Positions 53,094-62,103 of a stretch of DNA of 64,000 bases are shown one piece after another. This stretch comes from SZUA-442 sp963759175 (GTDB lineage: Bacteria; Actinomycetota; Acidimicrobiia; Spongiisociales; UBA5794). Both the position numbers and the translations under genes were made by a program. The notes beneath the pieces were generated by a model. The model made no database searches. It was not told the origin of the DNA and was given only the letters and a program-made list of their open reading frames with translations. The stretch lies in assembly GCA_963759175.1 (NCBI GenBank), contig CAVWXP010000015.1:62001-126000 (forward strand). The letters are read 5' to 3'. The stretch's first letter is position 1, and every line of letters starts with the position of its first letter.

Positions 53094-53475
53094 CTAGTGG
53101 CGCCAAACGTACTGGATGTGACACGATTTCTCTCAGTGCTCGACATTTGTGAAGGGGGAGCTCGTCGGTCGGCATGGTTATCGCAAGGATGTGACGCCGT
53201 GATGCCGGATGTGGGCGTGCTGGCGTGAACGTGAGGGTCGTCTATTGATGTGTTCTTGGACCCCGACCGACGGTCTACTGCAACCTGCGGCAGTTCATAT
53301 TCGCCCTGGGGGAGCCATGCATGTTGCCAGTCATGCGTGCCCGTTCGCTGCGGACGAACTAGCCTCGCCTGATGACTTCATTCCAGCTGCCCGCGTCTAC
53401 GGATTAGCTCGACGAGCGTCTCGATGCCGACAGCCTCCATTCGGAGCCTGCGAGGTGGGGGATAGGTTCATCCAG
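53094..53475. other. 382-nt divergent gap between the ECF sigma gene and the cyclase gene
   Basis: The frame upstream of the cyclase ATG is open back to 53209 but its translation is Cys/Arg/Pro-rich and unlike any domain, so it is treated as non-coding. The stretch should contain the divergent promoters. No convincing promoter, repeat or RNA gene can be pointed out. Confidence 0.4.
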
Positions 53476-54780
53476 ATGAATGAGATCGCATACGCCAGCG
53501 TGGGCGACTACCACATCGCATATCAAGTCATGGGCGAAAGTGGTGGGGTGGACGTTGTCATGGTCGCAGGTACCTTCTTCTCCTTCGAGATGTTGGCCGA
53601 GGATCGGGTAGCGACTCGGTTCATGGCTGGACTTGAAGCGCTTGGCCGTCTGGTGATCTTTGACAAGCGAGGTGTCGGTCTCTCCGATCCGATGACCGAT
53701 TGGTCAACAAGCGCACAGGAGCAGTGGGCTCAGGACCTTTGTGCCGTCGTCGATGCTGCTGGGTTGAACCGTCCGGTTGTGGTCTCCTGGGAGCCGATGG
53801 GTGTTGCTCGTTTGGCCGCCTCGAAGCGACCTGACCTCTTCGGGTCGCTGGTGCTGATCAATCCGGCACGGTTCACGAGCGGTCTCGCCGACTTGATCGG
53901 CTCTCTCGGAGAGGAGGGAGTGTCGGGCCGCTCAGTAGAGGAGGTGGTCTTTCCCAGTCGCAGCGGAGAACCAGACTTCTGGGACTGGTTGTCACGAGCG
54001 GGGCGAAGCGGTGCGAGTCCCGCAATGGCCTCCCGCATGTGGGATCACGTGCTCGGCTACTCGGCACCTCTTACGCCCAAGGGAATTGACGTGCGCACCC
54101 TGGTGCTCCACAACCGTGACGCCGTGGTTCACGAAGAAGCGGTTTCTGAAGTCGCAGCCGAGATTGCCGGAGCAACGTTCGTCGAGGTCCCCGGATCTGA
54201 TCTCTACCCGATTGCTGGTGACGTTGACGCACTGGTGGCCGAGGTCGCGCAGTTCGTCACGGGCTCGGCAACCGGCCTCGCTCCGCAGCGTCTTGTCACG
54301 GCGGTCTTGTTCACAGACCTCGTCGCCTCCACCGAGCGAGCGGCCGAAGCCGGCGATGAACGGTGGCAGAACCTTCTCGACATCCACGATCGGGCCGTTC
54401 GGCGAAGCGTCCTTCACAAAGGCGGCCGCGTCGTGAAGTTCACAGGCGACGGTGTGCTGGCGCTCATCCCATCGGCAACAGGCGCCATCGAAGCTGCGCA
54501 ATCGATCCGAGAAGCGCTGACCGCACAGAACATGGACATCCGCGTCGGTATCCATGTCGGCGATGTCGATGTTCGAGGCGACGATGTCTCTGGGATATCA
54601 ATCAACGTCGCAGCGAGAATAATGGGCAACGCCAAAGCCGGAGAAACACTCGTTTCGGATGCAGCCCGTCAGGCGGTTCTCGGATCAAGTTTGGGATTCG
54701 ACAGCGCCGATGAGGTTCAGCTCAAGGGGTTGCCCGGCCGATTCAGACTGCACCGTTTCACCACACCGCACATTCGGTGA
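53476..54780 (+). CDS. alpha/beta-hydrolase-like domain fused to a class III adenylate cyclase
   Basis: A 434-residue fusion. Residues about 1-265 resemble an alpha/beta hydrolase (VGDYHIAYQVMGE, then VIFDKRGVGLSDP), but the nucleophile elbow reads S104-W-E106-P-M-G, with Glu where Ser is expected, so it is probably a non-catalytic sensor. Residues about 272-430 form the cyclase: metal-binding D281 (FTDLVAST) and D325 (TGDG), adenine-contacting K321, transition-state N377 and R381 (NVAAR). All catalytic residues are present, so cAMP synthesis is expected. ATG 53476 is chosen over upstream in-frame starts. Confidence 0.88.
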   Translation: MNEIAYASVGDYHIAYQVMGESGGVDVVMVAGTFFSFEMLAEDRVATRFMAGLEALGRLVIFDKRGVGLSDPMTDWSTSAQEQWAQDLCAVVDAAGLNRPVVVSWEPMGVARLAASKRPDLFGSLVLINPARFTSGLADLIGSLGEEGVSGRSVEEVVFPSRSGEPDFWDWLSRAGRSGASPAMASRMWDHVLGYSAPLTPKGIDVRTLVLHNRDAVVHEEAVSEVAAEIAGATFVEVPGSDLYPIAGDVDALVAEVAQFVTGSATGLAPQRLVTAVLFTDLVASTERAAEAGDERWQNLLDIHDRAVRRSVLHKGGRVVKFTGDGVLALIPSATGAIEAAQSIREALTAQNMDIRVGIHVGDVDVRGDDVSGISINVAARIMGNAKAGETLVSDAARQAVLGSSLGFDSADEVQLKGLPGRFRLHRFTTPHIR

Positions 54781-54884
54781 CTTCGAGGTGGATATCGGTG
54801 AATGGGTCGCGGCCAATCCGTCTGACATCGCGCAGGACCCCCTTGCGCATATCGGCACCTCATCGAGCATCGACGCTACGAGTT

Positions 54885-56666
54885 TCAGGCCACCTCGGTG
54901 GGAATCCTGCCCTCGGCGATCTTGGCCGCCCTGGTGACCTCGGAGTGGCGAAGCCGCTCCTCGATCGCCTCCATCTGGGCGTCGGAGACATCCGAGAAGC
55001 CATAGGCGGCACGGATGAACTCGGCAAGATCGGCCCGGTAGTCGTGGCCCGTCGAGAAGAACTCGCCCGGCACCACCGTTGCGGCGTTCTTCGTGTCGAT
55101 GAGTGTCTGCCAGAACATGATGCCGGGCAGCCATCGCTGGGAGGGATCCATGTTCCGACCGCGATCGTTCGTCGCGAGCCAACCGGGCATCTTGTAGAAC
55201 AACTCCGGGGTGAACTTCGTCACCGGATCGTTGTCATGGTTGAGGAAGTACACGGAGGGGGCATCGTTTCCGGCGCCGAGGTAGGCGCGTACCCCGTCGA
55301 AGTCGTCGAAGACGGGAACACCGGCCCCGGTGAGTGATGCGAAGAGCTTCGAACCCTGCGGCGTTCCGACCCACAGCGCATGGTCGACGGCGAGGGCGTC
55401 GACTCCCGGCGAGGCGTCGAGGACGCCCATCTGGCACGTGATCGCACCGAGGCTCTCGCCGTAGGCAGCGAGGCGGATCCCGCGGTCGAGATCATCGATC
55501 TCCGATCGCAGCCGCCGCACGAGCTTCGCATAGACACTGGCCGCCGCACCGACCTTGTCGATCGAGAGCATCGAGGGCACCTCGCCGTACTGGATCGCAA
55601 CGGTTGCGACATCTCCCCGCGCCATCAGCTCGGCCGCCTCCACTGCGATGTAGTTCACGTATCCGGTACCCGCTGGCGAGGCCGCGATGATCAGCGACCG
55701 GTCGAAGCCTCCGGCTCGTTTCAGCTCCTGGATCGCAAGCTCGACCCGCTCGTCCTCGTCGTTGGCCGAGCCGAGACCGATGTAGACGCGAACGGGGGGT
55801 TTGCGCACGGGTTCGCCCATCATGGCGGCGATGTCCTCCACGGGCGTGTGCTCGGAGACGAGGCGGCGTCCCTGGAGGCCGAGGGTGTCGTAGGGGGCGA
55901 GGCTGTACCGGCTTCCCGATACTCCGTTGGCGTCGGGGACCTCGGCGTAGGCGGTCTCGGTCATGCGGTTGCCTGCCGCGATCTTGCCGAGGGCCGCTCC
56001 GATGCCGATCTTCAATCCGGTCCCGATGGCGGCGACAGCCACGACCGAGCCGGCCACGAATGCCAGCGATCCGATGGGTCCCGTTCGTCCGGTGAGGCGG
56101 CGAGCGAGGCGACCCGCGCCGTACACGGAGCCCACAAGACCCGCAACGACGCCGTTGAGGCCGGCGGCGACCCCGACCGAGGTTGCCAGGTAGACGAGAT
56201 CAGGCGCGTCCTGGCGCCGAGCCAGTGCCGACTGCGCCTCGACGGCGGTGCCTGCGAGCACGGCGCCACCCGTCGTCATGCGAGCGATCGGTGGACGACC
56301 TTTCGATCCCCAACCCGACAGCGCCAGGGCGGACATGACTTCCGTCCCGACCTCGCCCCATGCCTCGCGCTCGTCGATTGGCGGAGGGGCCGCCGGATCC
56401 CTGGTGTTGAGAACCTGTGCAGATCGGGCCGACGCCGCGGCGACACTCACGACCCGCATTGCTGGCCCCGACGACGGCAGCGGGAGGATGGCCACGACAC
56501 GAGCGGCACCAGAGCCTGCGAGGAACCCCGTCAGGAAGCTGCCGCCCATGATGATGCCCTGATCGATCGCCGATCGTGGCATGAGCGAAGGCTCGAGCGA
56601 CTTCGTCGCAAACCTGATTCCGGTTATGAGACCCGCGAGGGGAGCGGGGACACGTGAACGCGCCAT
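54885..56666 (-). CDS. Abhydrolase_9 family membrane alpha/beta-hydrolase
   Basis: A 593-residue protein with several N-terminal TM segments (about 30-60, 150-240) and a C-terminal alpha/beta-hydrolase domain typical of this actinobacterial family: RVYIGLGSANDEDERVELAI, SPAGTGYVNYIAVEAAELMA, VATVAIQYGEVPSMLSIDKV and the nucleophile elbow G403-E-S405-L-G407. ATG 56666 after AAGGA (6-nt spacing) lies 3 nt past the holin-like gene. Substrate unknown; membrane location suggests a lipid or envelope ester. Confidence 0.85.
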   Translation of the reverse strand: MARSRVPAPLAGLITGIRFATKSLEPSLMPRSAIDQGIIMGGSFLTGFLAGSGAARVVAILPLPSSGPAMRVVSVAAASARSAQVLNTRDPAAPPPIDEREAWGEVGTEVMSALALSGWGSKGRPPIARMTTGGAVLAGTAVEAQSALARRQDAPDLVYLATSVGVAAGLNGVVAGLVGSVYGAGRLARRLTGRTGPIGSLAFVAGSVVAVAAIGTGLKIGIGAALGKIAAGNRMTETAYAEVPDANGVSGSRYSLAPYDTLGLQGRRLVSEHTPVEDIAAMMGEPVRKPPVRVYIGLGSANDEDERVELAIQELKRAGGFDRSLIIAASPAGTGYVNYIAVEAAELMARGDVATVAIQYGEVPSMLSIDKVGAAASVYAKLVRRLRSEIDDLDRGIRLAAYGESLGAITCQMGVLDASPGVDALAVDHALWVGTPQGSKLFASLTGAGVPVFDDFDGVRAYLGAGNDAPSVYFLNHDNDPVTKFTPELFYKMPGWLATNDRGRNMDPSQRWLPGIMFWQTLIDTKNAATVVPGEFFSTGHDYRADLAEFIRAAYGFSDVSDAQMEAIEERLRHSEVTRAAKIAEGRIPTEVA

Positions 56667-56668
56667 GG

Positions 56669-57022
56669 TCAATCCTTCACGAAGAACGAGATGACGGAGG
56701 ATAGGACGGTGAGCACGAGTGCACCGAGGAGGCTCGACACGAGACCGTCGCTCGAGATGCCCAGATCCATGCGATCCGCCACCAGGAGGAGGACCAACAG
56801 CACGCCGATGTTGATCGCCAATGTGATGAGACCGAGTGTGAGGATCCGCAGTGGAAGCGCAAATGCCTTGAGGATCGGGATCACCACCGCGTTGGCGAGG
56901 GCGATGAGAAGGGCCAGGACGACGAGAGACCCCCAGGCGCCTTCCCACGTGAGCCCGGGGACGATCGCGATCGTCGCCCACAGGGCTCCGACCATCAATG
57001 CGGTACGTACCAGGAACTTCAC
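56669..57022 (-). CDS. phage holin family 4-type membrane protein
   Basis: A 117-residue, four-TM protein of the widespread chromosomal PF04020-type family (named holin family 4, seldom phage-linked). Features: opening MKFLVRTALMVGALWATIAI, NAVVIPILKAFALPLRILTL and LGALVLTVLSSVISFFVKD. Its stop is followed 2 nt later by the Abhydrolase_9 start, so the two are co-transcribed. Confidence 0.85.
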   Translation of the reverse strand: MKFLVRTALMVGALWATIAIVPGLTWEGAWGSLVVLALLIALANAVVIPILKAFALPLRILTLGLITLAINIGVLLVLLLVADRMDLGISSDGLVSSLLGALVLTVLSSVISFFVKD

Positions 57023-57101
57023 GGACTAGACAGTAGTAGCGGTCGGTCGTTGGCCCTTTCGCCGCCGTGCGGGCTCCGCTACATTGGGATCGGAGGTTGG
57101 G

Positions 57102-57476
57102 ATGCCACGGCCGAACAAGCCGATCAACAACAGGGGACCGCTCGATGCGCCTGCGTCCTCGTCACGTGCCGCGACCTGGACCAAGCACGGCGGTCCCGAG
57201 ACCGCAGGGCCCGTGCGCGGTGCGCCTTCGGCAATCGAGGCGACGGAGACGGTCGAGGTGGTCGTGGAGGACATCACGATCATCGAGTCGGCATCAGTGG
57301 ATGATCAACTCTCCAAGTGGGACCGTCGGGGAACCGCCGCCCACATCCCCAACGACGACGGGATCATCGGACTTCCGCCGCGTGCCACACACAAGGAGTG
57401 GGTCGTCGAACGCTCCGTGGAGGGTCGAACCTACCGACGGACGGACGCCCTCATCGACGTCGCCGATCCCGTCTAG
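57102..57476 (+). CDS. hypothetical acidic protein
   Basis: A 124-residue soluble protein with a low-complexity, proline/alanine-rich N-terminal half and a more ordered C-terminal half (SKWDRRGTAAHIPNDDGIIG, then THKEWVVERSVEGRTYRRTD). GGAGG lies 5 nt ahead of ATG 57102, which is preferred to TTG 57084. Its stop overlaps the convergent LCP gene by 4 nt. Not recognised. Confidence 0.6.
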   Translation: MPRPNKPINNRGPLDAPASSSRAATWTKHGGPETAGPVRGAPSAIEATETVEVVVEDITIIESASVDDQLSKWDRRGTAAHIPNDDGIIGLPPRATHKEWVVERSVEGRTYRRTDALIDVADPV

Positions 57477-58957
57477 GCCTGCGGCCCGCAGACGTCGTCG
57501 AGCTGCTCGAGGCCCAGTTCCTGGATGGCCCGCTGCGGGTCGGCGATGACCAGGTCGACGTGTTCGTGGACGAGGTCGATGTTCGCGACCCGGCCCGGCT
57601 TGCCGTCGTCGCGGAACTTCAGGTGGTACTCGGGCGGTATGAACCGAACGGAGACCACGTTGTCGAGATCGACATCCGGCAGCAGCTTCACGAGCTCGGG
57701 AAGCGCCGAAATGGGGATGTCGGTGAGCATCGTGTCCTTGACGACATCGGCCAGCGTGCCGAAGTTCAGCAACAACGAGGCGGGGTCGGCCTGTTCCATC
57801 ACGGCCTCGATCACGCATCGCTGGCGGTTCATGCGGAAGTAGTCGCTGTCCTGGTTGCGGGTGCGTGAATAGGCGAGGGCGAGGTGTCCATCGAGCTTCT
57901 GGTACCCCTGATCGATCTGGATGCGCTCGTACGTGGTGCCGTCCTGGTTCGGGTACTCCTCGTCGATCACGGTCGATGGGATGTACATCTCCACGCCGCC
58001 GAGCGCGTCGATGATGTCGACGAAGCCGTCGAGGTTCACCATGGCGTAGTAGTGGATGGGGATCCCGAGGAACTCCGAGATCACGCCCTTGACGGCGTTC
58101 TCGGACGGAGTGCCCGGACCGGGGAATGCGTCCGGATAGCGCTCACCGGCGATCCACAGCTCGTTGATCAGCTCGGGGTAGCAGTTGCAGTCGTCCCACA
58201 CGCCCATGCCGTCGGGCAACGGCGCCTGGGTCCAGTTGCGTGGCACGGAGAACATCGCCGCCTCGCCGGTCCCCGGGTCGATGGAAACGGTGATCATGGT
58301 GTCGGTACGGATCCCCGTGCGGCCCTCGCCGAAGTCGCCGCCGATGAGCAGGATGTTCAGCCGGTCGAGGCCGTCCCAGATCTGGCTTCCCTGTGCGACC
58401 GTGGTCGTGGTGTCGCCTGGTTGGGTGGTCACGGTCGAACCCGTCGCGTCGACAACGGGTTCGTCGGGGTTCGCCTCGTCCGAGGACCCATTGGAGGGTG
58501 TGGGGTCGGGTTCATCGGCGCTGAACACCGAGGTGATGAGGTCGTACTGCACCAGGTCGTAGTAGCCGAAGACCACATGGGGGGCCAGGAGGACGACCGA
58601 GAGGCCGATCGCTCCACCGAGGACGGCAACCGTCGGGGCTCCCGACAGCGACGCCCGTGTTCTGCCCTTTGCTGCCCGGTAGGCGTCGTCGGCGGCCCAG
58701 ATGCGATAGCCGAGCAGCACGATGTTGCCCACCATCATGAGTGCGAGCGAGGTCGGCTGGAGCCATGCGGTGAGGACCTGGACCCGGTCGCGGAAGAAGA
58801 ACAGCAGCGCGGCGATGATCAGGGCGTCGATCACGAGCAGGATGCGACCCCGCCGGGCATCACCGGCGATGAAGTGCCCGACGCCCGGAATCACTGCCGA
58901 CGCGAAGGCCGCGATCCATGGCTTGGAGGAGGAGGGTGGGGTTTCCCGGTCGGACAT
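57473..58957 (-). CDS. LytR-CpsA-Psr (LCP) family glycopolymer ligase
   Basis: LCP enzymes transfer lipid-linked glycopolymers onto peptidoglycan or other acceptors. The 494-residue product has four N-terminal TM segments (an extended membrane region, unusual against the single TM of LytR), a Thr-rich linker, and the LCP domain: NILLIGGDFGEGRTGIRTDT, VSIDPGTGEAAMFSVPRNWT, LGGVEMYIPS and LALAYSRTRNQDSDYFRMNR with the phosphate-binding Arg residues. ATG 58957 is preferred to GTG 58981. Divergent by about 70 nt from the flippase/PGT fusion, its likely pathway partner. Confidence 0.9.
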   Translation of the reverse strand: MSDRETPPSSSKPWIAAFASAVIPGVGHFIAGDARRGRILLVIDALIIAALLFFFRDRVQVLTAWLQPTSLALMMVGNIVLLGYRIWAADDAYRAAKGRTRASLSGAPTVAVLGGAIGLSVVLLAPHVVFGYYDLVQYDLITSVFSADEPDPTPSNGSSDEANPDEPVVDATGSTVTTQPGDTTTTVAQGSQIWDGLDRLNILLIGGDFGEGRTGIRTDTMITVSIDPGTGEAAMFSVPRNWTQAPLPDGMGVWDDCNCYPELINELWIAGERYPDAFPGPGTPSENAVKGVISEFLGIPIHYYAMVNLDGFVDIIDALGGVEMYIPSTVIDEEYPNQDGTTYERIQIDQGYQKLDGHLALAYSRTRNQDSDYFRMNRQRCVIEAVMEQADPASLLLNFGTLADVVKDTMLTDIPISALPELVKLLPDVDLDNVVSVRFIPPEYHLKFRDDGKPGRVANIDLVHEHVDLVIADPQRAIQELGLEQLDDVCGPQA

Positions 58958-59028
58958 CGGGAGGATGGTAAATGGGGGCACCGAATAGTGGGTGCATTGG
59001 CGATGTATCGAGTGTCCCCGGATGTTCC

Positions 59029-61002
59029 ATGGGTCGCGACACGGGTTCGGTAGGCTCCCGGGAGTCGTCAGCGAGCACCGTGGACAACTCCGAGACCCCT
59101 GAATCCTCCGATATCCCAGACCAGGACCCTGAGCGTCGCCGTACTCGCTACGCGTACATGCGCAGCGACGGAACGATCGACATCGTCCTGGGCAGCCTCG
59201 TTGCCGGACTGGGCGGATACGCCTATCAGTTCATCGGTGGTCGCTCGCTCGGCGAGGAGGGGTTCGCACCGATCGGGATCCTGCTGACGGCCCACTTCCT
59301 CGCCTTCGTGATCGTCCTGATGCCGATCGAACAGTTCGTGATTCGCCGCCTCACGATCGGTGCACGCGGCTGGGTGGTCCCGGGCCGGGCGATCGCTCTG
59401 GTCGTGTCGACCGCTGCCGCCGCCACCTTCGTCGTGCTCTTCGCAGGTGACGACTATTTCACCTCGCGCCGTGAGTTCGTGATGTTCATGCTCCTCACCG
59501 TGGTGGTGCATTTCTTCTTCGCTGTGGGTCGCGGATATCTGGCCGGCTTCCGACGGTTCCGTGCATACGGATACGTGTCGGCATCGGCGTCGTTGGTGAG
59601 GGTCGCCATCGCCGTTGTCGTCGCCGTGGTCGCCCCGTCCGTGACGGGTTTCGCGTGGGCCCACATCATCGGACCACTCGTCATCTTCCTGTGGCGCCCC
59701 TGGCGTCCGGCGGGGAGCGGCTCGCGGCTCTCCGAGGAGGAGGCTGCCGACTCATCCGAGAAGGGCTTGCTCGCCGGCCTCGTCCTGTCCGCAGCTGCGT
59801 CGCAGGCGCTGCTTCTCGCTGGGCCGCTCGTCGCGTCACGCCTCGGTGCGACCGCAGCCGAGTTCTCCGTCACCTACGCAACGCTGCTCATCGCCCGAGC
59901 ACCGCTGACCCTCGGGTACAACCTCATCGCTCGCATCCTGCCTCCGTTCACCGAGATGGCGGTCCGAGGCGAGCGCAGGGAGCTGCGAGCTTGGGCACGA
60001 GGCATCGCGATTGCTGCCGTGGTCCTCTCGTTCGTCGGCGCCCTCCTCGGTGCGTTGGTCGGTCCCGTACTCGTATCGGTCGCATTCGGCGAGGGCTTCG
60101 CACCGGATCCGACCGTGGCGGCCATCGCGGGCGCAGGTGTCGTGATCGCTGCCGGTGGTTTGTTCATCGGTCAGATCCTCGTTGCTCGGGGGCAGTCGGT
60201 GCGGCTTGCGATCGCGTGGCTGGTGGCCGTGATAGCTGCGGTGGTGATGGTTTCCATCCCGATCGGCGATCCTGTCTACCACGTGGTGATCGCCTTCCTC
60301 GTCGGTGAGATCGTCGCGTTGACGGCACTCGTGACGGCAGCGCTCCTCCATGATCCAGACGAGCTGCGGACCTCCCACGGCTATGTCGTCGTGAAGCGAT
60401 CCATCGACATCGCGGGATCGATGGTCGCCCTCATCCTCTTGCTGCCGGTCCTCCTCGTGGCGGCGATCGCGGTCCGCATCGACTCACCCGGTCCGGCGTT
60501 CTTCCGTCAGCAGAGGGTGGGGCGCGATGGCCGCGATTTCTGGATGGTGAAGATCCGCACCATGGTGATCGACCACGACGAAGAGGTGTTCCGCGATCAC
60601 CTCGCCCGTCTCGAACGGGCCGCCACAGATGACGATTACACCATCCGCATCGACGAGGACCCCCGCATCACGAAGGTGGGGTCCAGACTCCGGCGCTGGT
60701 CGATCGATGAGCTGCCCAACTTCTGGAACGTCCTGAAGGGATCGATGACCCTGGTCGGTCCACGACCCCTCGTTCGTGACGAAGCCGAGCTGATCGGACT
60801 CGAGAACCCCCGATTCACCGTCAAGCCGGGAGTGACCGGGATGGCCCAGATCCACGGCCGTGATTCCATCGGTCTCGCCGAGCGGACCGAGTGGGATGAG
60901 CGGTACGTCGAAGAGCGATCGACGAAGCTCGACCTCGAGATCCTGCTCGCGACGGTCACGACGGTCTTCTCGAGTCCGGGCGCCTCGGATGGCGCGGAAT
61001 AG
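59029..61002 (+). CDS. fusion of a polysaccharide flippase-like domain and a bacterial sugar-1-phosphate transferase
   Basis: A 657-residue protein from ATG 59029 (the start is uncertain; 58972 and 59080 are in frame). Residues about 45-440 give 11-12 TM helices of the MATE/Wzx flippase superfamily (TIDIVLGSLVAGLGGYAYQF at the start). From about 455 a monotopic phosphoglycosyl transferase domain follows: VKRSIDIAGSMVALILLLPV (reentrant helix), RQQRVGRDGRDFWMVKIRTM, catalytic D560-E561 in IDELPNFW, then MTLVGPRPL and KPGVTGMAQIHG. It would initiate glycan on undecaprenyl phosphate and flip the product. I know these as separate proteins normally. Confidence 0.88.
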   Translation: MGRDTGSVGSRESSASTVDNSETPESSDIPDQDPERRRTRYAYMRSDGTIDIVLGSLVAGLGGYAYQFIGGRSLGEEGFAPIGILLTAHFLAFVIVLMPIEQFVIRRLTIGARGWVVPGRAIALVVSTAAAATFVVLFAGDDYFTSRREFVMFMLLTVVVHFFFAVGRGYLAGFRRFRAYGYVSASASLVRVAIAVVVAVVAPSVTGFAWAHIIGPLVIFLWRPWRPAGSGSRLSEEEAADSSEKGLLAGLVLSAAASQALLLAGPLVASRLGATAAEFSVTYATLLIARAPLTLGYNLIARILPPFTEMAVRGERRELRAWARGIAIAAVVLSFVGALLGALVGPVLVSVAFGEGFAPDPTVAAIAGAGVVIAAGGLFIGQILVARGQSVRLAIAWLVAVIAAVVMVSIPIGDPVYHVVIAFLVGEIVALTALVTAALLHDPDELRTSHGYVVVKRSIDIAGSMVALILLLPVLLVAAIAVRIDSPGPAFFRQQRVGRDGRDFWMVKIRTMVIDHDEEVFRDHLARLERAATDDDYTIRIDEDPRITKVGSRLRRWSIDELPNFWNVLKGSMTLVGPRPLVRDEAELIGLENPRFTVKPGVTGMAQIHGRDSIGLAERTEWDERYVEERSTKLDLEILLATVTTVFSSPGASDGAE

Positions 61003-61029
61003 GTGCAGCCGTATCGTGTTGGGAACGAC

Positions 61030-61428
61030 ATGACCGATCCGGTATCTGAACGACTGCTCCGCCCCGACCCGCTGATAGCGATCGTCGGCGCAACCGATGC
61101 CCCCGGCAAGTACGGAGGCATCATCTACCGTGACATGAAGGCGAAGGGCTACCGCGTGGTCGGTATCAACCCTCAACGCCCGACGGTCGACGGTGATCCT
61201 GCCTACGCCTCCGTCGCCGACCTCGTCGAGGCTCCGGACATCGTCAACATCGTGGTGCCACCGCAACGGACGATGCGCGTCCTCGACCAGGCTGCGCTCA
61301 TCGAGGATGTGGCCGTGTGGATCCAGCCGGGAGCAGCCGACGACGCCGTACGGGCACGGGTGGCCGAGCTCGGTCTCCCTGCGCTCATCGACGCATGCAT
61401 CATGGTGAGGGCCCGGGCACGGGGCTGA
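61030..61428 (+). CDS. CoA-binding domain protein (YccU type)
   Basis: A 132-residue Rossmann-type CoA_binding protein: PLIAIVGATDAPGKYGGIIY (nucleotide loop), YRVVGINPQRPTVDGDPAYA and VPPQRTMRVLDQAALIEDVA, then a WIQPGA turn. ATG 61030 is preferred to GTG 61003. Function unknown in general; it is followed by two small genes that form an apparent unit. Confidence 0.85.
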   Translation: MTDPVSERLLRPDPLIAIVGATDAPGKYGGIIYRDMKAKGYRVVGINPQRPTVDGDPAYASVADLVEAPDIVNIVVPPQRTMRVLDQAALIEDVAVWIQPGAADDAVRARVAELGLPALIDACIMVRARARG

Positions 61429-61464
61429 TTCGTGGTCGTGCGTGCAGCGGTAGTGTTGGACACG

Positions 61465-62103
61465 ATGGAACGCATCGACGTCGTCCCCGAACAGTTGCAC
61501 GATCAGCTCGGAGAGATCCCCGGCGTGGCCTCCGCCGAGATCTCCCTTCGCGACGACGCACCACCGCTCGCACGGGTGTGGCTCGATGGCACACGTACCG
61601 CTGACGAGGTGCGCGAACGGGTCCAAGCACTGCTCGGTTCGTTCGTGCCAACGACGGAGGCCCCACCCCGCAAGGGTCGGCGGTCCGGCCTGGGACGCGG
61701 TCTCGGTGACGTCATCGAAGCCGACGTCGGATCCCCCGAGCCCGGCCACCTGGTTCCGAGCGAACCGACGCCCGTCGACGTCCCACGCATCGCCAGGGTC
61801 GGTGTGGTCGAGACGGCATCCGGCGTGCACGTCGAGGTCGAGGACACCGACGGCAATCGGCACACCGGGGCGGTCGGCGTGGACGGTTCCATCGACGCCG
61901 CCCTCGTCGATGCGATGGCGCCACTACTCGAGATACCGGCCGATGCACTCGTGTCGATCGATGACGTCGTCACGGATGAAGGTGACGTCGTCCTGGCGAC
62001 GATCGTGTCCCCGGATGGGGAGCGGCGCATCGGAGCGGCCTACGTCGAGTTCGGGAGGCCGTGGGCTCTGGCGCGAGCCGTGGCGCAAGCGGCCGGCGAC
62101 TGA
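61465..62103 (+). CDS. hypothetical protein
   Basis: A 212-residue protein. The N-terminal ~55 residues resemble a small ferredoxin-like fold (ERIDVVPEQLHDQLGEIPGV, then AEISL). A basic linker has RRSGLGRGLGDVI, similar to the opening of ParB proteins but here internal, and a C-terminal beta-rich domain of about 100 residues begins RIARVGVVETASGVHVEVED. ATG 61465 is chosen over GTG 61432. Its stop overlaps the zinc-ribbon gene (TGATG). I do not recognise the family. Confidence 0.6.
   Translation: MERIDVVPEQLHDQLGEIPGVASAEISLRDDAPPLARVWLDGTRTADEVRERVQALLGSFVPTTEAPPRKGRRSGLGRGLGDVIEADVGSPEPGHLVPSEPTPVDVPRIARVGVVETASGVHVEVEDTDGNRHTGAVGVDGSIDAALVDAMAPLLEIPADALVSIDDVVTDEGDVVLATIVSPDGERRIGAAYVEFGRPWALARAVAQAAGD

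Noticed and set aside
53209..53475. N-terminal extension of the cyclase fusion
   Set aside because: The extra 89 residues are Cys/Arg/Pro-rich with no domain; ATG 53476 begins the recognisable VGDYHIAYQ hydrolase start.
56669..57022. Prophage lysis gene
   Set aside because: The holin family 4 name is historical; no endolysin, portal, terminase or integrase is nearby, and the gene is coupled to a chromosomal membrane hydrolase.
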